In this document: piece after piece, positions 34,634-45,215 of the stretch
Layout of the letters: every line of letters starts with the position of its first letter
How positions within the stretch are numbered: the first letter of the stretch is position 1
NCBI GenBank assembly: GCA_964016875.1
Contig: OZ024724.1
Coordinates: 19,489,700-19,553,699, forward strand
DNA: 64,000 nucleotides
Direction: 5' to 3'
Source of the DNA: Fallopia convolvulus
Taxonomy: Eukaryota > Streptophyta > Magnoliopsida > Caryophyllales > Polygonaceae
Translations under genes and position numbers: made by a program
The notes under the pieces: model-generated
What the model saw: the letters and a program-made list of their open reading frames with translations, nothing else
Told to the model about the DNA's origin: nothing
The model's database searches: none

Positions 34634-34694
34634 ATCTACCAATATCGTTAGAAACAAATGAAGAGAGTTTTTTGGGGATACCTCTGCTAGACAT

Positions 34695-36160
34695 TCTTTC
34701 TCGGTGGAGAATGCTCACAAATCGTGTGAGATGCAGACGATTAACACATAACACTTCAAAGCTTGAATTGTGGAAGGCAATTTTAGCATATATGAATAAA
34801 TGTTTCCATTTTCAAAAGTGAATGAACGCGAGATGACAATGGAAGCGGTTGTGTTTTGATGCACGGACGGAAGCGGGGGAGCAGCAGGGTTTGTGTATGA
34901 GAAGTTGAGATTTGAGAACTGATCTGACAAGAGGTTTCAATTTTGGTATATAATATATATAAAAATAAAAAAATTAATTTATATTAATACCTTTATTATA
35001 ATTTTTATAATAAAAAATAATATTACTAACAGTTAAATTAAAATTTTCATGTAAAAAATTATTTTAATTATTAGAATAAATTTTATTTTTAAATAAAAAT
35101 AAATACTATTTTTATTACAAAATATTTTGTAGTTATAATATTATTTTTAATATTCATAAAAAATTGGCGCTCTTGTCTTATTGGGTCGACCCGAACTCAA
35201 ATAAAAATTGCATTAAATTAACCGAATTAACTCGTAAATTTTAACGACATGAACTTGTACGCAACCCGAACCCAAAATCAACAAACCCGAACCTGTTGGA
35301 ACCGAACAGATTAACCGATTTACCATTAAGGGATTAGTAATATTTATTTATTTATTTATTAAAATATCCGTAATATAAAAAAATCAACATACAAGACACA
35401 ACTTATCTATAGTCATATTAATTAAAAAATTGTCATACTTATTGATAGAAAATTAATATAAAATATCAACATTCTTATGGATAGAAAATTAAAAAAGTTA
35501 TCATGCTTATGAATAAAATATTAACATAAGAAAATAAAATAATTAATATAAAAATTTGTAATTAAAAATATGCTCCATATATATTAAAAATTTGTCATAC
35601 TCCTCATATGTATGGATAGAAAATTAATGTAAAAAGTTTTGTAACTAAAAATATGTTGATTGATTTGAGGCATTAAAATTTAATGACAATACTGCCATTA
35701 ATTTTCCTATTTAAACAATTGTCATTCTTATGTATAAAAATATTACATGTGATATGAAATCTCAAGTACGAAACTAATCAATGACCAAATAAAATATATA
35801 ATAAAAATGGTTTATATACAAATAACCTTTATTAAATTGATTAAAATGCAATGCATACCAACTTGAATTGTAAAATATTGTGATTTGTTATAACTTATCA
35901 AAAGTTGGTGGTTTTAGTTTGGCTAATGAGTGATATTTTTTAGATGTGTGATTTTTAAGTGACATATTTTTTAAAAGTTAAAAGTTTTTCTTACTTTCAA
36001 ATTGTATTGAACTATAAGAAATATATTTTGTTAAAAAATTAATTAAAAAATTAAATGTACCAATAGCTAAATTTTGTTTTCTAATTGGACCCAAAAAAAA
36101 TAGCAAATCATCCAAATCAGGTACCCGCTACCCTTTACATAATTTTGTTTCGAATAATCA
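34695..36160. other. PPR upstream DNA and AT-rich spacer
   Basis: 34695-34930 is the presumed PPR 5' UTR; it holds an open minus-strand frame of 71 codons that resembles no known protein. From 34940 to 36150 the sequence is extremely AT-rich with repeated words such as gatagaaaattaa and aaaaattgtcat. No gene is seen. Confidence 0.5.
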
Positions 36161-36164
36161 TTTC

Positions 36165-37743
36165 TCGTCTCGCCATAATGCATTCCTTGTAGCCATTATA
36201 CAGAAGTTGAACCTTCCACGTTTGCTCATGCCATGCGGGATCCATGGTGGCGTGAAGCAAAGCAAGTTGAAACCAAAGCTCTTAAAGACAGTCGTACATG
36301 GACTCTCGAAACCTTGCCATCTGGAAATCGGGCTATAGGATGCAAATGGATCTACAAAATAAAGCATAAGTCCGAGGGATCAATTGAACGATTTAAGATC
36401 GACTTGTCATTCTTGGAAACCACCAAGTCGAAGGCATAAATTATTTTGAAACCTTTGCACCAGTGGTAAAAATGGTTACCATTCGAACTTTTCTAGCGGT
36501 AACGGTTGTCAAGAAACGGGAGCTCCATCAAATGGACGTCCACAATGCGTTCCTACATGGGGGATCTTCATGATAATGTCTACATGAAGCCTCCACCAGG
36601 TTTCCATGCTCGATCTGGGAACGTCATTTGCAAACTCCGCAAATCCCTTTATGGTCTAAAACAAGCACCCCGATATTGGTTTGCAAAATTGTCCCACGCA
36701 TTAAAAAGGTATGGTTTCCACCAATCTCTTTCCAATTATTCGTTGTTTAGCTCCCGACAGAATTTTATTCATCTGCATGTATTAGTATATGTTGATGATC
36801 TTATAATTTTCGGGATTGATGGAAATGTGGTGACCAAGTTTAAATCATATCTCAGTGATTGTTTTAATATGAAGGATCTTGGACCCCTAAAATATTTCCT
36901 AGGTTTGGAAGTTGTTCGATCTCGGGAAGGCCTCTATCTTTGTCAACGCAATTATGCCCTTGACATCAAACAAGAGTTCGGTCTCATAAGAGCCAAATCG
37001 GTTGCTTTTCCAATGGACACTCACCACAAGTTGGTTTTGTCTTCTTCCCAACAACTTCATGACCCCGAACAATTTCGGTGACTTGTGGGAAGACTCATTT
37101 ACCTCTGTTTTGGGCGCCCATACTTAGCATACTCATTCCACATCTTATTTTAGTTTATGCAAAAACCAATAGTACATCATTGGAATGTAGCACTACGTGT
37201 CGTGCGCTATCTCAAAGGGAGCCCAAGACAAGGAATTCTCCTTAGCACCAATGCTAGTCTTCAACTAAAACGGTGGTGTGACTCCAATTAGGCCAGATGC
37301 CCTATAACCAGACGCTCCCTCTCGGGTTGGATCATCTTCTTGGACTCGTCACCCATCTCATGGAAGACCAAAAGGCAATCAATAATATCCCACTCCTCCA
37401 CCGAAGACGAGTATCGGACCATGGCTTCAATCACTTGTGAGCTCAAATGGCTAAAAGGTGTGCTTGTCGATCTTGGTGTTCACCACACTCAATCCATTCA
37501 CTTATTTTGCGACAGCCAATCGGCTTCCACATAGCAAACAATCTCGTCTTTCACGAATGCACCAAGCACATAGAAGTTGACTGTCACTTTCTAAGAGCCG
37601 AGATCATCCAACACACTCTTCTTCCCTCCTATGTGCTTACAAGTGTTCAACTAGCGGATATTTTCACAAAAGCCCTAGGCAAGGGCCCCTTTCTCAATCT
37701 TCTATCCAAATTGCGCATCAAAGACTTGCATCCTCCAACTTGA
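36165..37743 (+). pseudogene. Copia RT-RNase H remnant (Ale/Retrofit-like)
   Basis: 5'-truncated pol on the plus strand. The RT start is DPWWREAKQVETKALKDSRT then GCKWIYKIKHKSEGSIERFK. After a slip come VYMKPPPGFHARSGNVICKL, SLYGLKQAPRYWFAKL and the catalytic VYVDDLIIFG (about 36788). RNase H is split by stops: WKTKRQSIISHSSTEDEYR, LFCDSQSAS, then CTKHIEVDCHFLRAEI and LADIFTKALG. Gag, integrase and left LTR are absent. Confidence 0.87.
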
Positions 37744-37940
37744 GGCAGGATAATGAGATATCATGATCAATTCGAGATAGAAATATCTTTTGTGATCTTT
37801 TATATTAGGCTAGAAAGATATTGGCTCTATTTTTAGATAAATCATATATGTATATGTTGATCTTTTGGCCTTGTTTTCTGCCTTTTATCATTTTAAGAAC
37901 GGTTGCTCTTTGATGTACAAATAACTCTGTTGTAGCCTCT
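37744..37940 (+). mobile_element. Partial 3' LTR of the Copia remnant
   Basis: Purine-rich GAGGCAGGATAATGAGATAT follows the RNase H stop and leads into LTR-like sequence (TAGGCTAGAAAGATATTGGC). Truncated before the MITE; no second LTR for comparison. Confidence 0.5.
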
Positions 37941-37949
37941 TTTGAGATA

Positions 37950-38271
37950 CTCACTCCACCCCCCACTCCACCCCCCAAAGTTTGTCCAAAAGGATAATTT
38001 TCACACTTATTAAGAAAATGATAGAGAAGAAAAAGTAACCAATTAGAAGATGAGAGAGATTGTGATGGTGATGAATAAGGATGAAAAAAGGGGAAGGTGA
38101 AAGAAAATTGCCAAAAAAAAGTTTGTGAGGATAACTTTTTGGTTGGATAAAATGAGATTGAATGGGATGATATTATAAGAAAAATTTGATATTAAAAGAA
38201 AGCTAAAAAGGTGAAAGAATTTAACGGGACACTAATAAAAATACAAGAAAAATTTTCAGGAACTGAGGGAG
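37950..38271. mobile_element. Stowaway-like MITE
   Basis: Left end CTCACTCCACCCCCC, right end AACTGAGGGAG, inverted ends resembling the CTCCCTCCGTCCC terminus of Tc1/mariner Stowaway elements, flanked by TA on both sides (37948-37949, 38272-38273). About 320 bp, AT-rich, noncoding. Confidence 0.65.
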
Positions 38272-38858
38272 TAAAAAAAAAACCACGTTGAAGTCAATCG
38301 TGCTTTAGAGTTAGAGGAATTGATACTATTAAAAGAATGTCTACCAAAACAGAAGCACAAAGTAACTGATCTAAATGTACAAGTATACTACCAACCCATT
38401 GTGCCTATAAATCAATATTAATAATATATAAAAAAAACGTTTAGACTTCACCCAAAGAAATATAAAACGTTTAGAAGCTCACCGACGCCAAAAGCTCAAT
38501 TGCGCGTCCAAAACATTAAAAACGACTTGCAAAATTAAACCACGTGGTTGTTATAGTTATTTCCCTTTCTTTTATACTCCGTACTGTATAAAATTGAGGC
38601 GTAAGTTGATGTTGGCACGCTTTCACATTTGCATGACTCAAATATAATCCATACAGAGATTTCAATAGTAGTTGTCAACCTCAATAGGCCGGGATTACTG
38701 GATTAGGGATGTAAGGTCTACTTTGTTCGGTAGGACGTACATTATTTGGGAAATATTAATTAAACCAAAATTAAAACGAAAAATATTACTCCGCATTATT
38801 TATCAGAAAAATCAATGGAGGAGATTTGGACTGCCACTCCTAGTGGCAAGTCACTACA
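38272..38858. other. UGT upstream region
   Basis: AT-rich, no reading frame of note. Contains a CCACGTGG palindrome near 38541 (G-box core), consistent with a promoter; its use is inferred. Confidence 0.4.
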
Positions 38859-38868
38859 CTATATATAG
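38859..38868 (+). promoter_or_regulatory. UGT TATA box
   Basis: CTATATATAG about 105 bp before the UGT ATG, at a plausible distance for a short 5' UTR. Confidence 0.6.
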
Positions 38869-38970
38869 ATCTCATATTGGAAAGGCTGAAAAATCTTGGA
38901 GGGCTCCAAATTCTTGACACAGGAATATTTTGGATTTATAAATCCAAAAAATTTAGAGCGAGGGATCGAA

Positions 38971-41678
38971 ATGAAAGTGGAAAGGAGGAAGGAGCAGGTG
39001 ATACTCATGGTGCCGTACCCGGCGCAGGGTCACGTGACTCCCATGCTTCAGCTTGCCAGCTCCCTCCCGGCCCTCGGCTTCCGTCCGATCATAACCCTCC
39101 CGGAGTTCCTCCACCGTCAGATCAAGGCGAAGGCGAGGGTGCAAGGAGAGGACGCTGTGCTGTCGGAGCACCAGATCATAGCCATTCCGGATGGTATTTT
39201 GGAGGAGGGGCCCAAGGGGTTTTTCGAGATAGAGAGGGCCTTGGAGAGCACCACGCCGGCGCACCTTGAGCGGGTTGTACGCGCCGTCCAAGAGGGCGGA
39301 GATACGGTGGCGTGCCTGGTGGCTGATGTGCTGGCGTCTTCGGCTTTCGAGGTTGCCCGGAGGTGTGGCGTGCCTGCCGCTGGGTTTTGGCCCGCCATGT
39401 TTGCTACGTATCGTTTGATCGCCGCTATACCTCACATCATCCAGGCTGGCTTTATCGATTCAACTGGTAATTTCCTCTTATCATTATTATTATTGTTTGA
39501 AAAGTTATTATTTTTTTTTAAATTTTATATTTTTTTTAATTTTGTTGAAAAACCCAATATTGGTTATGGATTAAATTTTATAATTTTTTGGTCTAGCCTT
39601 TGCTCGACCAGTTCGATCAGTTACTACAATTTTATGTATAGATCGAATACTTTTTGATTAGTGCTATTTTCTCAAATTTCTTGGACAAACGTTTATAGAG
39701 TGTGAAACCATTACTACTAAACTAATTGAACATTAATTTAAAATTATTTTCTTAATTGATAGATAAAATTGTATCTTAATTTAATTGAATACTAATCGGC
39801 ACATTACAAATGATGAGCTATAGTAGTATATATGAGTGATAGATTTTAAAAATATGTGAACTCATTTGAACCAAATGAACTCCATTTTTGGTAGAATTAG
39901 CATATGTTATGACTATAGCTAATCTTTGACACAAGAAAAGGGTGTGTATCTATAATTTTTGGTAGAATATATTACTAAAAAGGGTATAAGTCTTTGTTTT
40001 TTTTTATAAAAATATCATTACTAATAACTAATACAATAGCTAAATATGACCTCATACGCACATCACCAATATTTATTAATTTATTTCAATTTTTTGAAAT
40101 TTAATTGTGAATATTTTAATTGGTTAAATTCTTATTTTGTCGATCTAGTGTATATAATTAATTTTTATTATTTTATATTATATTCTATTAACTAATTTAT
40201 TGCAAACACCACTAATTAATAAATTAAGCCATATGCATATGTTAATAGAGGTTTTAAAGTAACTAAATCATACACAAATGCTAACTCTACTTAAATTACT
40301 AATGATAGAATTCTAATTTATTTATTTTTTAAAATATTCAATCCATAATAACACAAAATTTCATACTCATTAACAATTTACTAAATAAAATTAATGGATA
40401 TGTTTCTTTCCGTTTGAATTTTTTATATGATTGGTTGATATAGCAAAATAAAAAGAAGTAATAAAAAACTAGAATTATATGTTTCGTAATTTGGTGTAAA
40501 TATAAACTTTTGAATTTTTTTTGATATTTCTTATCAAATAAAATATTTTATCAAGCTCCACAAACTACACTCAAAACATTTTTCTTCAAAAAACACAACT
40601 AACTTACGTTTAGTAAACTACTCTTATAAACAAGTTGTATAGTGTTACTAGTGAAACCTAAGTTTTCACATATATATGATTAGAAATAATATAATAATTA
40701 TATAAAATCCCGAGAGGTACGAAAATTGTCACTAATATAACATTTATGGGAGGAGAAAATTTATATTATTGTACTAATTTAATTATCTATATTATGCCAG
40801 GCATTCCAATACACTATGGAGAAATATCATTTCAAGAAGATTTGCCAACAATCAATACCCAAGATTTGCCATGGTTAATCGGATCTTTACCTGAGAGACA
40901 ATCCAAATTCAAATTTTGGGTCCGAACAATTAATCGGGCAAGATCTCTTCAGTGGCTCCTTGTGAATTCATTTCCTAATGAAGTGAAAACTACCGAATCT
41001 TATCTTAGAGAAGGTCCAAAGATCTACCCAATCGGCCTTCTCAAGAAGGAAGAACAATTTCGAAAGGCAAGGCCGAGTCTAACCTTTTGGGCTGAAGATG
41101 AGGGTTGCATGGACTGGTTGAACAAGCAAAAGCCCAATTCTGTACTATATGTATCTTTTGGCACATGGTTCAGCCCAACTGACAAAAGCAAGGTAAAATT
41201 GTTAGCTTCATCATTGGAAGCCACGGGAAGGCCATTTTTATGGGCCCTTGGTCCTAAATGGGCCGATGGGCTGCCCATTGGGTTTAAGGAGAGAGTTTGT
41301 GATCGAGGGAAGGTTGTAGCTTGGGCCCCACAAGTGCAAGTGTTGCACCACAAGGCTGTAGGGTGTTTCCTTACCCATTGTGGTTGGAACTCCATCACAG
41401 AAGCAATTAGGGCTAGGAAAGGCCTTGTTTGTTTTCCGTTAGCCGGCGATCAACTTCTGAATTGCGTGTATGTTGTTAATGTTTGGAAGATCGGGGTGAG
41501 GATAGAGGATTTTGGTGCTCGGGAGATGGATGACAACGTGCGTTGGGTGATGAATGACCCCGAAATGAATAAACGAATTGAGACACTTAACGAGAGTTTC
41601 ATGGGAGAAGAAGCGAGGTTCAAAATGATGACCAACATAGCATATTTCCTTAGTAAATTAAACAAATTAACCAATTAA
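38971..41678 (+). CDS. UDP-glycosyltransferase, UGT82A1-like
   Basis: Two exons, 38971-39466 and 40801-41678 (457 residues, normal for the family). The intron has GT...AG ends and splits a Gly codon (DST-G-IPIHYGE). Family 1 UGTs transfer glucose from UDP-glucose to small hydrophobic acceptors in the cytosol. Seen: the N-terminal MVPYPAQGHVTPMLQLA with the catalytic His, the Asp in LVADVLASSAFEVARR, and a 44-residue PSPG box from WAPQVQVLHH to FPLAGDQ with HCGWNS and the terminal Gln typical of glucose donors. The phrases PAAGFWPAMFATYRLIAAIP, EDLP...DLPWLIGS and VNVWKIGVRI closely resemble UGT82A1 from memory. No stop or frameshift; the only intact enzyme gene here. The acceptor is unknown. 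Confidence 0.92.
39467..40800 (+). other. UGT intron
   Basis: 1,334-bp AT-rich intron, GTAATT donor and ATGCCAG acceptor. No element boundaries visible. Confidence 0.85.
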
Positions 41679-41729
41679 GCAATGCATTATTTGAATGTGT
41701 AGTTATGTTTAGTGATTGTAACTTTTGAT

Positions 41730-42345
41730 GTGTGTTTATATTAAGGAAATATGTCTGGTATACCCTTTAATCTTGTACACTTGTGTACAAATACAAATAA
41801 AAGATGAGTTTCGTGAATGTATCATTACACATCTAGATAGGAGTATGCATCACTAGCCAACTTAGCTTACAACTCAACATGTACACGTGAAGCCCGTGTG
41901 AAGACCATTGGATAGAAAAACATAATGAAAAGTATCTTGTAGGTGCATTGTATTCTAAAAACGTATAAAAGTCAAAGTATTTGTAATCACCTTTCAATCA
42001 ATATATAGACACAATTTCACATTCTCTTCCTCTCATTAATCAATCTGATAACACGGTATCAGAGCAATGAAATTTTGATAGATCCTTACTCAATTGATTG
42101 TACTTTCAAGTCGATTAATTGAACTCTTCACAAAATTTCATTAAATTCACAAGTGATGATGGGAGAAGAAAATCAAAATGTGAGGGAAATTTATCTAAGA
42201 AGAGATGATATAGATCCATCGTAACTCCATCTAGGAGATGGCCCCGGTTTGGCACTCATCACATGTCAATTTTATTGAATAAACTTTAACAAATGGAAAA
42301 GATCAATGCGAGTGGCGCTTTCAACCAAGAACAAGTGGTATCGAT
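41730..42345 (+). mobile_element. Copia 5' fragment: LTR end, primer site, gag start
   Basis: GGTATCAGAGC at 42055-42065 is a Copia primer-binding site; the preceding ~300 bp end like an LTR. From 42155 a gag start can be read (MMGEENQNVREIY) followed by the copia-type gag_3 signature LHLGDGPGLALITCQF and FNKWKRSMRVALSTKNKW, with two in-frame stops. It breaks off near 42345 and is fused to CACTA-derived sequence. Confidence 0.75.
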
Positions 42346-42429
42346 CTATTGTTGCGACATGTTTTTGTTCTCTCGGAGTTCTGTCACTTGAGCACACAAG
42401 GAGGTGTTCTCTTGATGCATCTCCGTCAT

Positions 42430-42770
42430 CCAAGAAGGTTGCCTACGAGGCGCTCTCAACTAATCGACGACATAGTAATCCGTCGCGGCATGGCCGAGGC
42501 CAAAAACAGCTCCTCCTGGTTTGACCCCTCAAGTAATCTCTAGGAATGCCTCGCACTCGTCTTGGAAAGACGGCAGGGTGTCGGGTCGGGAGGACCTTTG
42601 GGCGAGGATTTCTCGTTGTCGCGCCTAAACAAAAAATGTTAGAAACCTAGCCAATCGCTAGTCTACAAAATGTTGGTTTGGGCCCTGCATATGCGTATCG
42701 ATGAGCAACTCGAGAGGCGTTATTTTCCAACCGAATTGTTGTTCCTACAAAATGTTGGTTTCCAACCGAA
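42430..42770 (-). pseudogene. TNPA-like CACTA gene fragment, second copy
   Basis: Block by block similar to 2020-2290: TGCCTCGCACTCGTCTTGGA matches the word at about 2029, GGCGAGGATTTCTCG matches 2079, and ATCGATGAGCAACTCGAGAG matches 2238. Both read toward a minus-strand product. It is a short fragment with no terminal repeats, followed at once by the LTR-like element. Confidence 0.65.
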
Positions 42771-42773
42771 TTG

Positions 42774-43209
42774 TTGGTTAGAAAAGTTGAAGCTTTGATT
42801 TTGATGGTTTCAAACACAAGTCATGAGGCAGACTTCGAGCCTGCAAAACAAGTCGCCAACGTGAAAGAAAGGCAAACAGAGAAGATCTTGAAGACATGTG
42901 TGATATTGAAGATATGATCGAGATATTCTGGTTATAGATATGATCTTCTATGTTTGGATAAGGCGTAGTTGATTGCCTTAAGCCCTAACTCATATCTTAT
43001 TGTAATATCTTTTATTGCTTAGGATGATTTTTGTATGATTAGAAATATAGTATTTTTCCATAATCGAACTGGAAGTAATTATATATCTCTAGTTATCTTA
43101 GTTTCGGCTATTAATGCCTAGTGATAAGGTTTAGATAGTACAAACTCATACTCTACACTGCGTGAAAGAGAAAGAAACTAAGTGTTCGAGAGTTCGAAAG
43201 AAGAAGAGA
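42774..43209 (+). mobile_element. LTR-like element, copy 2, left part
   Basis: Starts TGGTTAGAAAAG and follows copy 1 (3200 onward) through TTGAAGCTTTGATTTTGATG and CTTAGGATGATTTTTGTATG to AAGAGAGT-like words. Interrupted at 43209 by the Sirevirus; resumes at 59151. Confidence 0.7.
43205..43209. repeat. Target-site duplication agaga (left) of Sirevirus
   Basis: agaga at 43205-43209 and 59146-59150, directly outside the TG and CA of the outer LTR ends. Confidence 0.88.
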
Positions 43210-43931
43210 TGTTGGATCGTAACGGGTTAGCAAGAGCGTTTAGGCTATTCCCAAGGCAGCGGAAGAAACAATATCACAAGTATTAAAAGCTGTAAGAACA
43301 CAGTTCCTTTATAGAGGAACCCCACTACAACAAAATAGTTGTATGGGTAAACCTCTACCTCCGCTTGGAGGATTTTGAATGACTTACTTATATTATTGAT
43401 TGTTCCTTAGTTACAATAGGCCAGATTCAAACTTCTCTGTTCCTAGGAGTTCTACCTAACTCTAGCAACACTAGTGAATCTTCTCAACCTAGTTCCTAAG
43501 CCAACAACTCAACTAAGACAAGTAAATCAAACCTTACACCGATCACAGTTCCCTTGCTCCTGGGAACTTGACTTCACCGTCGTCGAGATCAAACACTCGC
43601 CGCCAGGGACTTCTCTTCTTCTTTCTCTTTCTCTTTCTTTGTGGATGTGTTTAAGTTCTGGGAGAAGTGTTTAAACCTAGCACTATTCATTTAGCTTTAT
43701 ACTCGGTTGTACTTGGGCTTCGATCGTATCTTTCAGGTTGTCCCAAATGCCCTTTGCTTGCACCCTAAGTGTACAATCTTCACATGTGACTTCGATTTGA
43801 ACTAGGTCAACTTCTTGAATCAATCGGACCATTGGATCATTCGTGACAGTCTGCTCCTCAGACTGTGCCTTCGTTCTGTCCAAGACAAGATCCCGCGATT
43901 TGCGCTGAATGGTCTTTGTTTGCACATGTGA
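43210..43931 (-). repeat. Sirevirus 3' LTR, outer part
   Basis: TGTTGGATCGTAACGGG to TTTGCACATGTGA; interrupted by the gypsy element and continued at 49248-49477. Matches 58191 onward, with an indel near position 30 of the LTR. Confidence 0.9.
43927..43931. repeat. Target-site duplication tgtga (left) of nested gypsy element
   Basis: tgtga at 43927-43931 and 49243-49247; the intact Sirevirus LTR has it once (about 58918). Confidence 0.93.
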
Positions 43932-44515
43932 TGATGCGTCCCTGCCCTAGCTCGTACCCAGCTCCGACGGACCCGAGATGGCCTAGACCTTGGAGACCCC
44001 CTTGGCGTAGGACTTAGTCTCATATTATGCTATTATTTATATTTCCGTCATTTCCATTTTAGGCGTGTGTTCCATTCTTGTAGAATGGGCTAGCCTTGTT
44101 ATTTCCCTTTCTAGCTAGTTTCCCTTTTTAGTAAGTTGTCTTATTGGGCCAGGAGTCGTTGGGCCTTGTTTGCATACAAGCCCTAGGCGCCTCTCCCATT
44201 AGGTTTAGGGTTTCGAGTGCCTCCTCCTCTATATAAAGGAGCCTCGCCCCATTGTACTACTTAAATCATAATGAATTAAGCCAAAGTTATAGTCGAGTGT
44301 GAATCCTCCTAGCCTTGGCCCGACGTCACCCCGGTTCCTTTGTCGAGTCCAACGACCGACGTTCTAGTCTTTTCCCTCGCCCCACCCTCGTTCCGAAGAG
44401 CACTAGAGGTCACGAGTCCACTTTTGTGGTCTCGTATTTATCCGGTTACCCTTGTCGGAGAAGATCCAGACGTTTCGAACCTAGATCCGCCCCTTGTGAC
44501 CCTAGGGTCGCATCA
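43932..44515 (+). repeat. 5' LTR of nested gypsy element
   Basis: 584 bp; contains CTCTATATAAAGGAGCC, a TATA box for the element transcript at about 44230. Confidence 0.93.
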
Positions 44516-44517
44516 AC

Positions 44518-44530
44518 TGGTATCAGAGCC
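44518..44530 (+). other. Primer-binding site of nested gypsy element
   Basis: TGGTATCAGAGCC two bases after the LTR, perfect complement of the initiator-Met tRNA 3' end. Confidence 0.9.
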
Positions 44531-45215
44531 AAGGTTTGAGTAAGTCTCGTTCAACCCTTCTAGTTCATTCTCACACGTTTTTCCGCCAATTCAAACCCTA
44601 GATTCATCCTCCACTTCGCATATCCGCCATCTAGGGTATCAAATTTGTTTTCTTGCTTCGTAATTCATTCAAAAAAAAAATCAACCGTACCCTAACTCAT
44701 TCGATCTATTGATTTTGGTGAAGTTGTTACTTTGTCTTGCTAGTTGCATGAACATAGGACTTGTTTTGCCAATTTCTCTTGTGCTTCGTGTGATGATTTG
44801 TGTGTTGATTATCTAATTGCTTGAATCGGTTCTAGAGGAGAAAACCTAGTCCGACTTGCTTGTTATAAAAAAAAACTTGTTCTTCCACTATAAAGCCAAA
44901 ATAAGGTAACTAGTCGATTGGATTACAAAAAAAAAATCTCGTGAAGATCACAAGCCAAAATAAGGCAAGATCCTTCACTTTTGCTTTCAAATTTCGTAAC
45001 TTTCATTCATATCATTGATTGCCTTGCGTTATTGGTTTCGAACTTGCCTTGTCTTGCTTGCTTGCATTGTAATTTTCGGATCCAATTCATTAATCGAGTT
45101 TGAGTGACCTTTAGCCTTGCCAATCCTTCAACGTGTGGTTTGAACACATGGGTCGGCTTGACTTAAGCGAACTGTAACTCTTGTTTAGTTGCTTGTGAAC
45201 TTCTTACTTACTTCG
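44531..45215. other. Untranslated leader of nested gypsy element
   Basis: About 690 bp between primer site and gag; two short imperfect repeats (AGCCAAAATAAGG) near 44890 and 44950. No coding signal. Confidence 0.5.

Larger units (their letters stand above)
20425..34694 (-). pseudogene. PPR gene (P class, RF-like), split by two LTR insertions
   Basis: Host gene in three pieces: 34694-34634 (ATG, MSSRGIPKKLSSFVSND), 33195-32800 and 21943-20425. It encodes tandem 35-residue pentatricopeptide repeats (e.g. VTYNIMIKTLCKKGKVEEAI, FSLTYNCLIDGLCRSG), the RNA-binding scaffold of organelle RNA-processing proteins. The N-terminal piece FKEMLFMTPPPPISCF resembles RF-like mitochondrial PPRs. Removing the insertions and one copy of each target duplication joins the frame exactly (KLVEAV to SLLSKM; NDIG to RYSRAL). 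Independent damage in the 3' piece: an apparent 4-bp insertion near 21672-21678, a 28-bp tandem duplication at about 21016-21071 that shifts frame, and a slip near 20605-20615. The tail CSPNIVTYSTLIWGFAHE ends at a TGA at 20425. Confidence 0.9.

Noticed and set aside
34715..34930. 71-codon minus-strand ORF before the PPR gene
   Set aside because: Lies in the presumed 5' UTR in a different frame from the PPR start; no recognisable domain.
38896..38970. Upstream in-frame extension of the UGT protein
   Set aside because: Would start at TTG; the first ATG in frame is 38971, which fits UGT N-termini and the TATA distance.
38953..39435. Minus-strand frames across UGT exon 1
   Set aside because: Shadows of the GC-rich UGT exon; UGT motifs are on the plus strand.
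42306..42543. Two overlapping plus-strand ORFs
   Set aside because: Cross the Copia/CACTA junction; the sequence is explained by gag before 42345 and antisense TNPA-like DNA after 42430.
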